Assembly: GCF_003113265.1 (NCBI RefSeq)
Contig: NZ_PUIV01000030.1
Location: 1-46,328, forward strand
DNA length: 46,328 nucleotides
Source: Methylosinus sporium
GTDB taxonomy: Bacteria; Pseudomonadota; Alphaproteobacteria; Rhizobiales; Beijerinckiaceae
Direction of reading: 5' to 3'
Made by a program: the position numbers and the translations under genes. Positions 1-8,246 of this stretch are shown here, piece by piece; within the stretch, counting starts at the first letter, position 1; the number at the start of each line of letters is the position of its first letter. Under the pieces are notes generated by a model. The model did not search any database and was not told the origin of the DNA. It saw only the letters and a list, made by a program, of their open reading frames with translations.

Positions 1-75
1 GGCCCTCCGATCAGCCCATTGATCTTGCCGCTTGATCGGATATTCTCGATTGCCTCGGAGCTGCGTCAGCCAATT

Positions 76-1590
76 TCAACACGATCCGCGACGGCACCCC
101 TCGACCGCGCGCAGCGCCTCGATCGCATTGCGGACGAGATTGACGATCACCTGCTTCAGCTGAACGGCGTCTCCGATGATCGTGTCATGCTCGGCCTGTA
201 GGTCGAGGACGAGCCGGACGTCGGCGTGGCTCGCGGTCGCCGAGGTGAGCTCACATGCGGCCCCGATCAGAGCGTGGAGACGCTCGCGCGTCTTGTTCGG
301 CTCACTGCGCGCGATGAACTCACGCATATGCCGAATGATGCCGCCGGCGCGCAGGACCTGGCCGCAGGCCCGCTCCAGCGCCTCCTCCGCCGCTCTCGCG
401 CGGCTGTCGCTCATTCGCGCGATGGTGCGCCTCGCGGCGTTCAGATAGGCGGCCGTGGCGGTCAGCGGCTGGTTGATCTCGTGAGCCAGCGTCGTCGCCA
501 TGCCGCCCATGGCGAGCAGCCGGTCGCTGTGCAGCTGGCGAATTCGCGCTTCGGCTCGGCGGCGCTCCGTCAGATCTTGAACGCAGATCACGAAATGCCG
601 GCGAAGACGCTCGAGCCCGATCTCGCTGACCGCGCATTCGACCGGCACCGTCGAGCCGTCCTTGTGGCGCCAGCCGAATTCGCGCCGCCTTTCGAAATAG
701 CCGCGATCGGCGATCTTCAAGAGATCGACCGGCCGACGCCGGCGCGAGCCGCGACCGCGCTCGAGCAGCAGGCCGATGCTCTCGCCGAGCAGCTCCTCCA
801 GCTTATAGCCGAACATCGCCGCCGCGGCCGGATTGGCCAATGTCACCTCGCCGTTCTCGTCGACCGTGATGATTCCGTCGCTGGCGCTCCCGATCGTGGC
901 GCGAAGCCGGACCTCGCTCTCGCGAAGCGCCTGCTCGGCGCGCCGGCGGCCGTAGCTCTCGATCGCTCTCCAATGGCCGCCCCGCCGCACCAGCGCGCAG
1001 TCGTGACTGGACAAGACCTCGCAGGTCTTCGTCGTGTCGCAAGCCGTGACGGAATAAGTGCAGAGCGCGATGATGCGCGAGGAGCCGATGAGGGGATCGA
1101 CCTGATCCTCGTAATGGACGAAATCCTCCCATTCGTCCTCGTTCAGCCAGGACGTGTCGCCGGAGACGCGCATCCCTTCGAAGCCGCGCGCCAAGGCCGC
1201 CTCATATCTGCCGCTCCAACCGAGGCACACCCGGCCGGAGTCGAAATTGTCGGTGAGCTTGTACCAGTCGCGGAAGTCGAGAATTTGTACCCGCCCCTCG
1301 TCGAGAAGGACGGGCAACTGCGGAACCGCCTTCTGCAACGCCTCGATCGCTCGGCTCCGGCTGATGGTCTCCGAGGTGATCCACATGCAGAATTCGTTCG
1401 ACGCCAGGCCGGCGGCGAAATAGGGAACCAATATCTCCAGCAGCTCGGAATCGCTCTCGTAGAACTGACAGAGATGCGCCCCCCAGGGGACGTCCCCCAG
1501 CCCTTTGATTCCGGAGGGTCTCAGCTGTTCGCGGTTCGCTCCTGTCAGCGTGACGGTGGCCTTCAGTGCGCGTGCGGCGTGGAAGTTCAT
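76..1590 (-). pseudogene. MEDS-PAS sensor histidine kinase, truncated in the ATPase domain
   Basis: The 504-residue product starts with a MEDS domain (about residues 28-200, with the motif PWGAHLCQFYE). A PAS domain follows (about 230-345), then a HisKA domain whose phospho-acceptor is H370 in the motif HEINQPL. The reading frame reaches the N box of the HATPase domain (NLVRNAIEAL) and then runs into a short unrelated tail and a stop. The G1 and G2 ATP-lid motifs, present in the paralogue at 8247-10367, are missing. As it stands the protein should dimerise and sense but not autophosphorylate. The start ATG has AGGAAC four bases upstream. The break may be a real truncation, a frameshift or a rearrangement; neither other frame in the last 75 bases restores a recognisable ATPase. 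MEDS domains are known from methylotroph and methanogen regulators such as DcmR. No response regulator lies next to it. Confidence 0.7.
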
Positions 1591-1898
1591 CGTTGTTCCT
1601 GGAACTCGCCTGTATTTTTATGAAATATAACATTTGGTGCCCATTATGCGAGGGCTAACCACTAAGTATATACCGAAATTGTCACGAAATTGTCGAGTTT
1701 CAGCCGCAAGTTTCGCCCGTTTAGCCCTAGCTTTATTTCTTTCCTCTCGCGACGCCCGACCGACCAACGATAAGCGACGCTCCCGCAGAAAGCTTGAAAC
1801 GAACCGATAAGACGTTAATTGCCGGGCGAGCCGCGGCGGTTCTGCTCGCCGCCACACGTCGGCTCCGGCCGCTCGCTCCAGCCGACGAATCTCGAGGC
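1591..1898. promoter_or_regulatory. 308-bp intergenic region between divergent genes
   Basis: This stretch is much richer in A and T than its flanks, especially 1610-1740, and should hold the promoters of the truncated kinase (minus) and the OmpA-like gene (plus). It contains two direct copies of CGAAATTGTC at 1674-1683 and 1685-1694. They are spaced 11 bp apart, one helical turn, as expected for a protein that binds as a tandem dimer on one DNA face. No gene or RNA was recognised in it. Confidence 0.5.
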
Positions 1899-3128
1899 AT
1901 GACCTATTTCCTTGGCTTTTACGGCGTGTGGCTCGCCAGCGCCTTCATCGTCGGCGCCCTCTCGGGCTTCGCCAGCCTGCGCCGCGAGGGCGACGACCCG
2001 GTCCTGCTGCGCGAGAGCGATTTCTTGTTCGGCATGGCGCTCTGCCTCATCGTGATCTTCGCGAAGGCGACGCTCGGACGGGCGGCTCTCTATTTCGAGG
2101 GCGCCTTCGCGCTCTTTGCGGCTTTTCTCGCCGGCGTCGGCGCCATCTGGCTGGCGTCGGGGCCGATCGCGCGCGGACGCATCGGCTGGCGGATCGGCGC
2201 GGGGGCGGTCGCGCTCATGGCGGTCGTCGCCAATGGCGAGGCGGCGGGCGGCCTCGAGGCCGCGCTCGGGCATCATCTCGGCTCGCTGGCGCAGCGCGAG
2301 GGCGGCGATCCGCTGAATTTGGAGGTGAGCGGCCGCGACGTCTTCCTGCCCGCCGACGCCTCCGGCCATAGGGCGCTGGCCGAGCGGCTGGCGGGCGCCG
2401 CCGGCGTGCGGACGGTCTGGCGGGTGGACTCGCTTTCGCCACAGGCCGCTCGACAGCGCGAGGGGACGCAGGCCGCGGCCGCCGCCGAAGAGGCCGCGCA
2501 TCATGCCGCCGAACGCGCCTGGACGCAGCGCGAGCAAGAGCGCGTCGCCGCTGCGCTCGCCGCCCGGCCGCGCGCCGCCGAGGCCGCGCCCGTCCCCGCC
2601 AAAAAGGGCCGCAAGGAGAAGATCGCGGAGGGCCGCTCGGCCGAGCGTCCGGCGCCCGTCGCCGTGGAGCCGCCCGCTGCGCTGGCCTGGAACATCCCGA
2701 AGGATCCGACGCTGCCCGAGCCGGCAGGGCCGAGCCTGCCGCAGCCAGGAGCCGAGGCCGAGGAGTCCTCGCCCTGCCGCGCGGCGCTCACGGCGCTGGC
2801 GGCCTCGGAGAAAATCCGCTTTTCGGCCAAGAGCGCGGCGCTGGGCGCGGGCGCGGAGAAATTTCTCGCCCGCCTCGCCGCCTCGCTGAAGCAATGTCCG
2901 GATGCGGTCCTCGACCTACGCGGCCATTCGGATTCGGTCGGCTCGTCCGAGGACAAAAACGTCTTGTCGCAGCGCCGCGCGCGCGCGGTCTTCGATCATC
3001 TGCGCCGCCTCGGCGTCGCGCCCGAGCGGTTGACGAACGCCGGCGTCGGCGATGAGCAGCCGATCCTCAGGGGCGAGGATGCGACGAGCCGGGCGGAGAA
3101 TCGGCGCGTGGAGATTCTGGTGCGCTGA
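1899..3128 (+). CDS. OmpA-family protein with N-terminal membrane segments
   Basis: The product is about 409 residues from the ATG at 1899. The frame is open further upstream to a TTG at 1794, but that extension has no hydrophobic or conserved character. The first 100 residues hold about three hydrophobic segments. An Ala/Glu/Arg-rich, probably coiled or disordered linker fills the middle. The C-terminal 110 residues form an OmpA-like peptidoglycan-binding domain (motifs LDLRGHSDSVGSSEDKN, LSQRRARAV and NRRVEILV). Its Asp and Arg residues typically contact diaminopimelate. The likely role is anchoring the inner membrane or envelope to peptidoglycan, as in MotB-like or Pal-like proteins, but no motor motif is visible. 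The membrane-spanning half is not a family I can name. The Shine-Dalgarno match is weak (GAGG very close to the ATG), so the start is uncertain. Confidence 0.75.
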   Translation: MTYFLGFYGVWLASAFIVGALSGFASLRREGDDPVLLRESDFLFGMALCLIVIFAKATLGRAALYFEGAFALFAAFLAGVGAIWLASGPIARGRIGWRIGAGAVALMAVVANGEAAGGLEAALGHHLGSLAQREGGDPLNLEVSGRDVFLPADASGHRALAERLAGAAGVRTVWRVDSLSPQAARQREGTQAAAAAEEAAHHAAERAWTQREQERVAAALAARPRAAEAAPVPAKKGRKEKIAEGRSAERPAPVAVEPPAALAWNIPKDPTLPEPAGPSLPQPGAEAEESSPCRAALTALAASEKIRFSAKSAALGAGAEKFLARLAASLKQCPDAVLDLRGHSDSVGSSEDKNVLSQRRARAVFDHLRRLGVAPERLTNAGVGDEQPILRGEDATSRAENRRVEILVR

Positions 3129-3336
3129 CGCGCGTCCCTCATGAGTTTCGCCACGAACCTGAGCATCGCCGCTTCGATCGAATCTTTGAAAAATATGACG
3201 GAGCCTCGCATCGACGCCGTTGTCGCCGGGGGGACAAAAGTAAGATGGAGCGTTCCGCGCCGAGAACCGAATCTTGGACCCATCTCTCGAGGAGGGTCGG
3301 ATCACGATCCTCGGCCGCCGGCGACTCGCTTGCGAG

Positions 3337-3963
3337 TCAGGCGAGGCAGGCGCGCGCCAGGGCCTGAAAGGCGCGCGCGCGATGCGACAGCGCACGCGAG
3401 CCATCGCCCGGCAGCGCGTGCTTTTCCGCCGACATCATCTCGCCGAAAGTGCGATCCAATCCGTCCGGCAGAAAGATCGGATCATAGCCGAAACCCTTCT
3501 CGCCGCGCGGCGGAAACACCAGCACGCCATCGACACGGCCCTCGAACTCTTCCACATGCCCGTCCGGCCAGACGATGGCGAGCGCACAGATGAAATGCGC
3601 CGTGAAAGGCGCCGTCGCGCCGCGCTCTTTCAGCTCGCGCTCGACGCGGCGGATGGCGGCGGCGAAGTCGCGATTATCGCCGCCCCAGCGCGCCGAATAG
3701 ACGCCCGGCGCGCCATCCAGCGCATCGACGCAGAGACCCGAGTCGTCGGCGAAGGCCGGCAGGCCGGTCGCCGCGCAGGAGGCGCGCGCTTTCAAGAGCG
3801 CATTGCCGGAGAAGCTCGTCTCCGTCTCCTCGGGCTCCGTCACGCCGAGTTCGCCGGCGGAGACGGCGTCGACGCCATGCGGCTCAAGCAGCTGGCGCAG
3901 CTCCCAGAGCTTGCCCGGATTATGCGTCGCGATGACGAGACGACCTTCGATTCTGCGCGTCAC
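3337..3963 (-). CDS. rdgB: XTP/dITP diphosphatase (RdgB/HAM1 family)
   Basis: This enzyme hydrolyses non-canonical purine triphosphates (XTP, dITP, ITP) to monophosphates in the cytoplasm, keeping them out of DNA and RNA. The 208-residue product has the N-terminal nucleotide-binding motif [10 protein letters not shown], then [12 protein letters not shown], the metal-binding motif [11 protein letters not shown], and GYDPIF near the C terminus. Length and motif order match the family. Its ATG overlaps the stop codon of rph by four bases (ATGA), so the two are translationally coupled. The rph-rdgB pair is a common bacterial arrangement. Small inverted repeats (GACTCGC/GCGAGTC, 3323-3338) lie at the 3' end and may help termination. 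Confidence 0.95.
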   Translation of the reverse strand: MTRRIEGRLVIATHNPGKLWELRQLLEPHGVDAVSAGELGVTEPEETETSFSGNALLKARASCAATGLPAFADDSGLCVDALDGAPGVYSARWGGDNRDFAAAIRRVERELKERGATAPFTAHFICALAIVWPDGHVEEFEGRVDGVLVFPPRGEKGFGYDPIFLPDGLDRTFGEMMSAEKHALPGDGSRALSHRARAFQALARACLA

Positions 3964-4673
3964 GCCAGCGCCGCCTTCTGCAATTGCACCAGCTTGTCGA
4001 TGCCGCCGCGCGCCAGCGTCAGCATGGAGCCGAGATTATCCTCGGAGAAAACGGCGACTTCTGCCGTCGCCTGCACCTCGACGAGCCCGCCCGCGCCGGT
4101 GATGACGAAATTGGCGTCGGTCTCGGCGGTCGAATCCTCCGCATAATCGAGATCGATGACCGCTTCGCCATTGCAGACGCCGCAGGAGACGGCGGCGACA
4201 TGATCGCGCAGCGGATTGTCCTTGATGATGGAACGCGAGCGCATCCATTGGAAGCAGTCATGCAGCGCCAGCCAGGCGCCGGTGATGGAGGCCGTGCGCG
4301 TGCCGCCATCGGCCTGGATGACATCGCAATCGACGACGATCTGACGCTCGCCCAGCGCCGGCAGATTGGTGACGGCGCGCAGCGAGCGGCCGATGAGGCG
4401 CTGAATCTCCTGTGTGCGGCCCGACGGCTTGCCGGAGCTCGACTCGCGGCGCGTGCGCGTATGGGTGGCGCGCGGCAGCATGGCGTATTCGGCCGTCACC
4501 CAGCCGCGCCCCTGCCCGCGCAGCCACGGCGGCGGCTTGTCCTCGAGCGTCGCGGCGCATAGGACATGCGTGTTGCCGAATTTGACGAGGCACGAGCCCT
4601 CGGCGTAGCGGGCGACGCCCCGTTCGAAGCTGACGGGACGCATTTCGTCTGGCGCGCGTTTGCTCGGCCGCAT
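3960..4673 (-). CDS. rph: Ribonuclease PH
   Basis: This is a phosphorolytic 3'-to-5' exoribonuclease that trims tRNA 3' ends. The 237-residue product matches the usual length. It starts with the conserved [19 protein letters not shown] segment and carries [20 protein letters not shown], the core [19 protein letters not shown], and a C-terminal segment [18 protein letters not shown]. The start ATG is preceded by AAGGAG at good spacing. It is the first gene of a two-gene operon with rdgB and diverges from the DUF2332 gene, with about 100 bp between them for both promoters. Confidence 0.97.
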   Translation of the reverse strand: MRPSKRAPDEMRPVSFERGVARYAEGSCLVKFGNTHVLCAATLEDKPPPWLRGQGRGWVTAEYAMLPRATHTRTRRESSSGKPSGRTQEIQRLIGRSLRAVTNLPALGERQIVVDCDVIQADGGTRTASITGAWLALHDCFQWMRSRSIIKDNPLRDHVAAVSCGVCNGEAVIDLDYAEDSTAETDANFVITGAGGLVEVQATAEVAVFSEDNLGSMLTLARGGIDKLVQLQKAALA

Positions 4674-4773
4674 GAAGGCTCCTTGCTAGAGAAGCGGCCT
4701 TACTAACGCGGTTCGGCCGCGAGTGGAAGCCGGGCGGCCTCCGTCCCGAAATTGCGAGAAAAAGCTTCGAGCG

Positions 4774-5856
4774 ATGACAAAACGCCACTCCCGCCTGCCC
4801 GACGAGATCGCCGACGCCTTTGATTTTCAAGCGAAGGCGTGCCGCGATCTCGCCTCGCCATTCACCGCCGCGCTCTGCGAGACGCTCGCCGCCAGGCTCG
4901 ACGAGCGCAGCGCCTTCGGCCGCAGAATTTCTTCCTGGGGTCCGCGCGCCAAGGCCGATGCGCTGGCGCTGCGCGCTTGCGGCGCGCTGCATTTTCTGGC
5001 GCGATCGGGAAAGGCGCCGGAGTTGGCCGCCGCTTACCCACCCGATGCGCTCGACGAAGCGCGGCTCGCGCGCGAGATCGCCCGCGCGATAGAGGCGCAT
5101 GACGATTTTCTCGCGGGCTTTCTCGATCGTCCGCCGCAGACCAATGAAACGGGCCGCTCCAGCGTCATTCTGGGGGGCGCGCTGATCGTCGCCGCGGCGA
5201 CGGGCCTGCCGCTGGAGACATTCGAGATCGGCGCCAGCGCCGGCCTCAATCTGCATTTCGATCGTTATGCCTATGATCTTGGCGTCGGCGCTTTCGGCGA
5301 TCCTTCCGCGCCGCTTCGCCTCGCCTGCGATTGGCGCGGCGCGGCGCCGTCGCTCGACGCGCCTTTGCAGATCGTCTCGCACGCCGGCTGCGACGTCGAT
5401 CCGCTCGATCCCGGCGAGGCCGAGCATCGCGCGCGACTGCTCGCCTATGTCTGGCCGGATCAGAGCGAGCGCCTCGCGCGCATGGAGACCGCGCTCGCTT
5501 GCGCCGCCGCACGGCCCGAGCGCGTCGAGCGCGCCGACGCCGGCGATTGGCTCGCGGCGCGGCTTGCGGCTCCACCCACGCGCAATGTCGCGCGCTTCGT
5601 CTATCACACGGTCGTCTGGCAATATTTGCCGCTCGAGACCAAACGCCGCGCCACTGCCGCGCTCGAGGCGGCGGGCGCCACAACGAGCCGCGAGACGCCG
5701 CTCGCACGGCTGCAAATGGAGGCTGACGGCGACACGCGCTCCGCCGCGCTCACGTTGACGCTCTGGCCGGGCGGCGAGAGCCTTGCGCTCGGCCGCGCGG
5801 ATTTTCACGGGCGCTGGGCCGAGTGGAGCGGCGTCGTTCCGCATCGGCTCGCATAG
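4774..5856 (+). CDS. DUF2332 domain-containing protein
   Basis: The 360-residue cytoplasmic protein matches the DUF2332 family throughout. It has an N-terminal FDFQAKACRDLASPFTAALCE region, the motif QTNETGRSS, the hallmark EIGASAGLNLHFDRYAYD, and later HTVVWQYLP. The glycine-rich ASAGLNL element resembles the SAM-binding loop of methyltransferases. No activity is established for the family that I know of. I chose the ATG at 4774 over an in-frame GTG at 4723 because the upstream part has no family similarity and the ATG has GAGAAA upstream. It is probably monocistronic; the EF-G-like gene follows after 134 bp. Confidence 0.85.
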   Translation: MTKRHSRLPDEIADAFDFQAKACRDLASPFTAALCETLAARLDERSAFGRRISSWGPRAKADALALRACGALHFLARSGKAPELAAAYPPDALDEARLAREIARAIEAHDDFLAGFLDRPPQTNETGRSSVILGGALIVAAATGLPLETFEIGASAGLNLHFDRYAYDLGVGAFGDPSAPLRLACDWRGAAPSLDAPLQIVSHAGCDVDPLDPGEAEHRARLLAYVWPDQSERLARMETALACAAARPERVERADAGDWLAARLAAPPTRNVARFVYHTVVWQYLPLETKRRATAALEAAGATTSRETPLARLQMEADGDTRSAALTLTLWPGGESLALGRADFHGRWAEWSGVVPHRLA

Positions 5857-5990
5857 CTCGCGGCTCCCGCGCATCCATGCGGCGGCGCATCGCTTTTCCA
5901 TACTTGCGCGCGCGCCAAACTGGTGGGAGCATCGACCTCGACGGAGCCGACAAGGTTTCCACTCGCCGGCGCCGGGAACGGGAGCGGGAC

Positions 5991-8057
5991 ATGAGTGAAA
6001 CGAGAACGTCCGGCGCGGCGCGAGCCGAAGGCGCGCGCATGATCGCGCTGGTCGGCCCTTTTCAGAGCGGCAAGACCAGCCTCTTCGAATGTCTGCTCGC
6101 GCGTTGCGGCGCCGTGCAACGACAGGGCTTCGTGCGCGACGGCGCGACGGTCGGCGACGCGTCGCCGGAAGCGCGCGCCCATGCGATGAGCGTCGAATGC
6201 AATATCGGCCGAGCCGATTATCTCGGCGACCGCTACACTTTCGTCGATTGTCCCGGCTCGGTGGAATTCGCCGATGAGCAGCGCCGTGCGCTCGCCGTCG
6301 CCGACGCCGCCATCGTCGTCGCCGAATCCGATCCGCGCAAGCTGCCGGCCTTGCAGCTCGTGCTGCGCGCGGTGGAGGAGGCGCGCGTTCCGCATTTTCT
6401 GTTCCTCAACAAGATCGACGCCGCCGCCGGCAATCTGCGAGAGTCTCTCGCTCTGCTGCAGACGGCCTCGCGCACGCCGCTGCTGTTGCGGCAGATCCCG
6501 CTGTGGAACAATGGCATCGCCGTCGGCTTCATCGATCTCGCGCTGGAGCGGGCCTATGTCTATCGCGAGCACGCGCCCTCGCAGGTCGTCGCCATGCCCG
6601 ATGGCGAAACCGTGCTGGAGAAGGAAGCGCGCTATTCCATGTTGGAGCGGCTCGCCGATTACGACGATGCGCTGATGGAAGAATTGCTCAGCGACATAGA
6701 GCCGCCGCGCGACCAGATTTTCGACGATCTCGCCAAAGAGCTTCGCTTCGGCCATGTCGCGCCCGTGTTCATCGGCGCGGCGGAGCGCGGCGCCGGCGTG
6801 ACGCGGCTGCTGAAAGCGCTGCGCCATGAGGCGCCCGGCGTCGCCGCGACGCGGGCGCGGCTCGGAATTGCGGACGCCGGACCGGCGCTCGCCCATGTGT
6901 TCCGCTCCATCCATACGCCGCATGGCGGCAAGCTGTCGCTGGCGCGCGTGCTGCGCGGCGCCTTCTCGGACGGACAGCAGGTGATCGGCTCCTCCGGCGC
7001 GGAGGAGAAGATCAGCGGCGTCTCCTCGCTGCTCGGCGCGATGACGATGCGTCAGCCGAAAGCGGAAGCGGGCGAGACCGTGGCTTTCGGCCGGCTCGAT
7101 GGGATCGCCGCCGGCGAAGCCGTGCAGGACGCCCGCGCCGGCGCCCCGCAGGCGCCGGCGCCGCTCGCGCCGCCGCGTCCGGTCTATGGGCTGGCGCTCT
7201 CGGTCGGCGACCGCAAGGACGAGATGCGTCTCGCCGCGGCGCTGGCCAAGCTCATCGACGAAGACCCGTCGCTGGTCTTCGTTCAGGATCAGGCGCTCGG
7301 CGAGATGAAGCTGCTCGGCCAGGGCGAGATGCATATTCGCGTCGCGCTGGAACGGCTCGCCACGCGCTATGGCGTGACCGTCGCCACGCACGCGCCCGCT
7401 GTCGGCTACAAGGAGACGATCCGCCATGCGGTGAGCGTGCGCGGGCGCCACAAGAAGCAGTCGGGCGGCCACGGCCAGTTCGGCGATGTGGTGCTGGAGG
7501 TGTCGCCCCGCAGGCGCGGCGAAGGCTTCGCTTTCGCCGAGCGCGTCCATGGCGGCACTGTGCCAAAACAATACTTCTCCTCGGTCGAAGCCGGCTGCCA
7601 GGACGCACTGGCGCGCGGGCCGCTCGGCTTCCCTGTGGTCGATGTGGAGGCGGTGCTGGTCGACGGCTCCTATCACAGCGTCGACTCCTCCGACATGGCC
7701 TTCCGCACGGCGGCGCGCATCGGCATGATCGAGGCGCTGGGCAGAGCGGAGCCAGTGCTGCTCGAGCCCATGCTCGCCGTGGCGATATTCGCGCCGAGCG
7801 AGGCGGTCTCCCGCGCCACCGGCATTGTTTCGGCTCGGCGCGGGCAGATTTTGGGCTTCGGGCCGCGCCCGGAATGGGACGGCTGGGACGCGCTCGACGC
7901 GCTCATTCCGGAGGCGGAGATCGGCGATCTCATCGTCGAGCTGCGCTCGGCCACCTCGGGCGCCGGATTTTTCGAGGCCCGCTTCGATCATCTGACCGAA
8001 ATGGTGGGCCGGCAGGCGCATGAGGTGGTCGCCGCCCGCAGCGCGGCGAGCCATTGA
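5991..8057 (+). CDS. Elongation factor G-like GTPase (EF-G paralogue)
   Basis: The 688-residue product has the five-domain layout of EF-G. The GTPase domain has its P-loop at residues 22-30 (GPFQSGKTS), a G3 motif DCPGS at 86-90 and G4 NKID at 140-143. Domain II follows, and a domain IV segment SGGHGQFGDV. It differs from canonical FusA at functional points. The switch-I RGITI motif is absent and the catalytic histidine of DTPGH is serine. This matches the known family of EF-G-like proteins separate from the housekeeping factor; its role in ribosome translocation, recycling or stress is unknown here. A strong GGGAGCGGG Shine-Dalgarno sequence supports the ATG at 5991. Longer in-frame starts from 5823 run through unconserved Arg-rich sequence. 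Confidence 0.88.
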   Translation: MSETRTSGAARAEGARMIALVGPFQSGKTSLFECLLARCGAVQRQGFVRDGATVGDASPEARAHAMSVECNIGRADYLGDRYTFVDCPGSVEFADEQRRALAVADAAIVVAESDPRKLPALQLVLRAVEEARVPHFLFLNKIDAAAGNLRESLALLQTASRTPLLLRQIPLWNNGIAVGFIDLALERAYVYREHAPSQVVAMPDGETVLEKEARYSMLERLADYDDALMEELLSDIEPPRDQIFDDLAKELRFGHVAPVFIGAAERGAGVTRLLKALRHEAPGVAATRARLGIADAGPALAHVFRSIHTPHGGKLSLARVLRGAFSDGQQVIGSSGAEEKISGVSSLLGAMTMRQPKAEAGETVAFGRLDGIAAGEAVQDARAGAPQAPAPLAPPRPVYGLALSVGDRKDEMRLAAALAKLIDEDPSLVFVQDQALGEMKLLGQGEMHIRVALERLATRYGVTVATHAPAVGYKETIRHAVSVRGRHKKQSGGHGQFGDVVLEVSPRRRGEGFAFAERVHGGTVPKQYFSSVEAGCQDALARGPLGFPVVDVEAVLVDGSYHSVDSSDMAFRTAARIGMIEALGRAEPVLLEPMLAVAIFAPSEAVSRATGIVSARRGQILGFGPRPEWDGWDALDALIPEAEIGDLIVELRSATSGAGFFEARFDHLTEMVGRQAHEVVAARSAASH

Positions 8058-8128
8058 AAGGCGCTCCTCCGCTTCACTCCGGGACAGGCGCCTTGTGGCG
8101 CGGTTCTTGATCGGCACAGGCGACGATG

Positions 8129-8155
8129 GAGCATTGTCCCATTTTGGCAATGCTC
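8129..8155. repeat. 8-bp inverted repeat upstream of the second MEDS kinase
   Basis: Perfect arms GAGCATTG (8129-8136) and CAATGCTC (8148-8155) enclose an 11-base spacer. They lie between the EF-G-like gene and the kinase start at 8247. The element could be a weak terminator or an operator; there is no T-run after it. Confidence 0.45.
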
Positions 8156-8246
8156 ATTTGGTCCCATCCGATTGGCGGATCGAAGGCGAGCGGGCTCGCG
8201 CCCTGCAGACCGGAGACGGCGGCGATCTCTACTGGAATGAATATAC

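Noticed and set aside
226-1623. Long open frame on the plus strand opposite the MEDS kinase
   Set aside because: Antisense shadow in very GC-rich DNA; no domain, no Shine-Dalgarno sequence, Arg/Ala/Pro-rich low-complexity product.
8058-8094. AAGGCGC/GCGCCTT repeat after the EF-G-like gene as a terminator
   Set aside because: Seven pairs with a 23-base loop and no T-run are too weak.
5805-8150. 781-codon minus-strand frame opposite the EF-G-like gene
   Set aside because: The plus strand encodes clear EF-G domains; the antisense product is His/Arg/Glu-rich without motifs.
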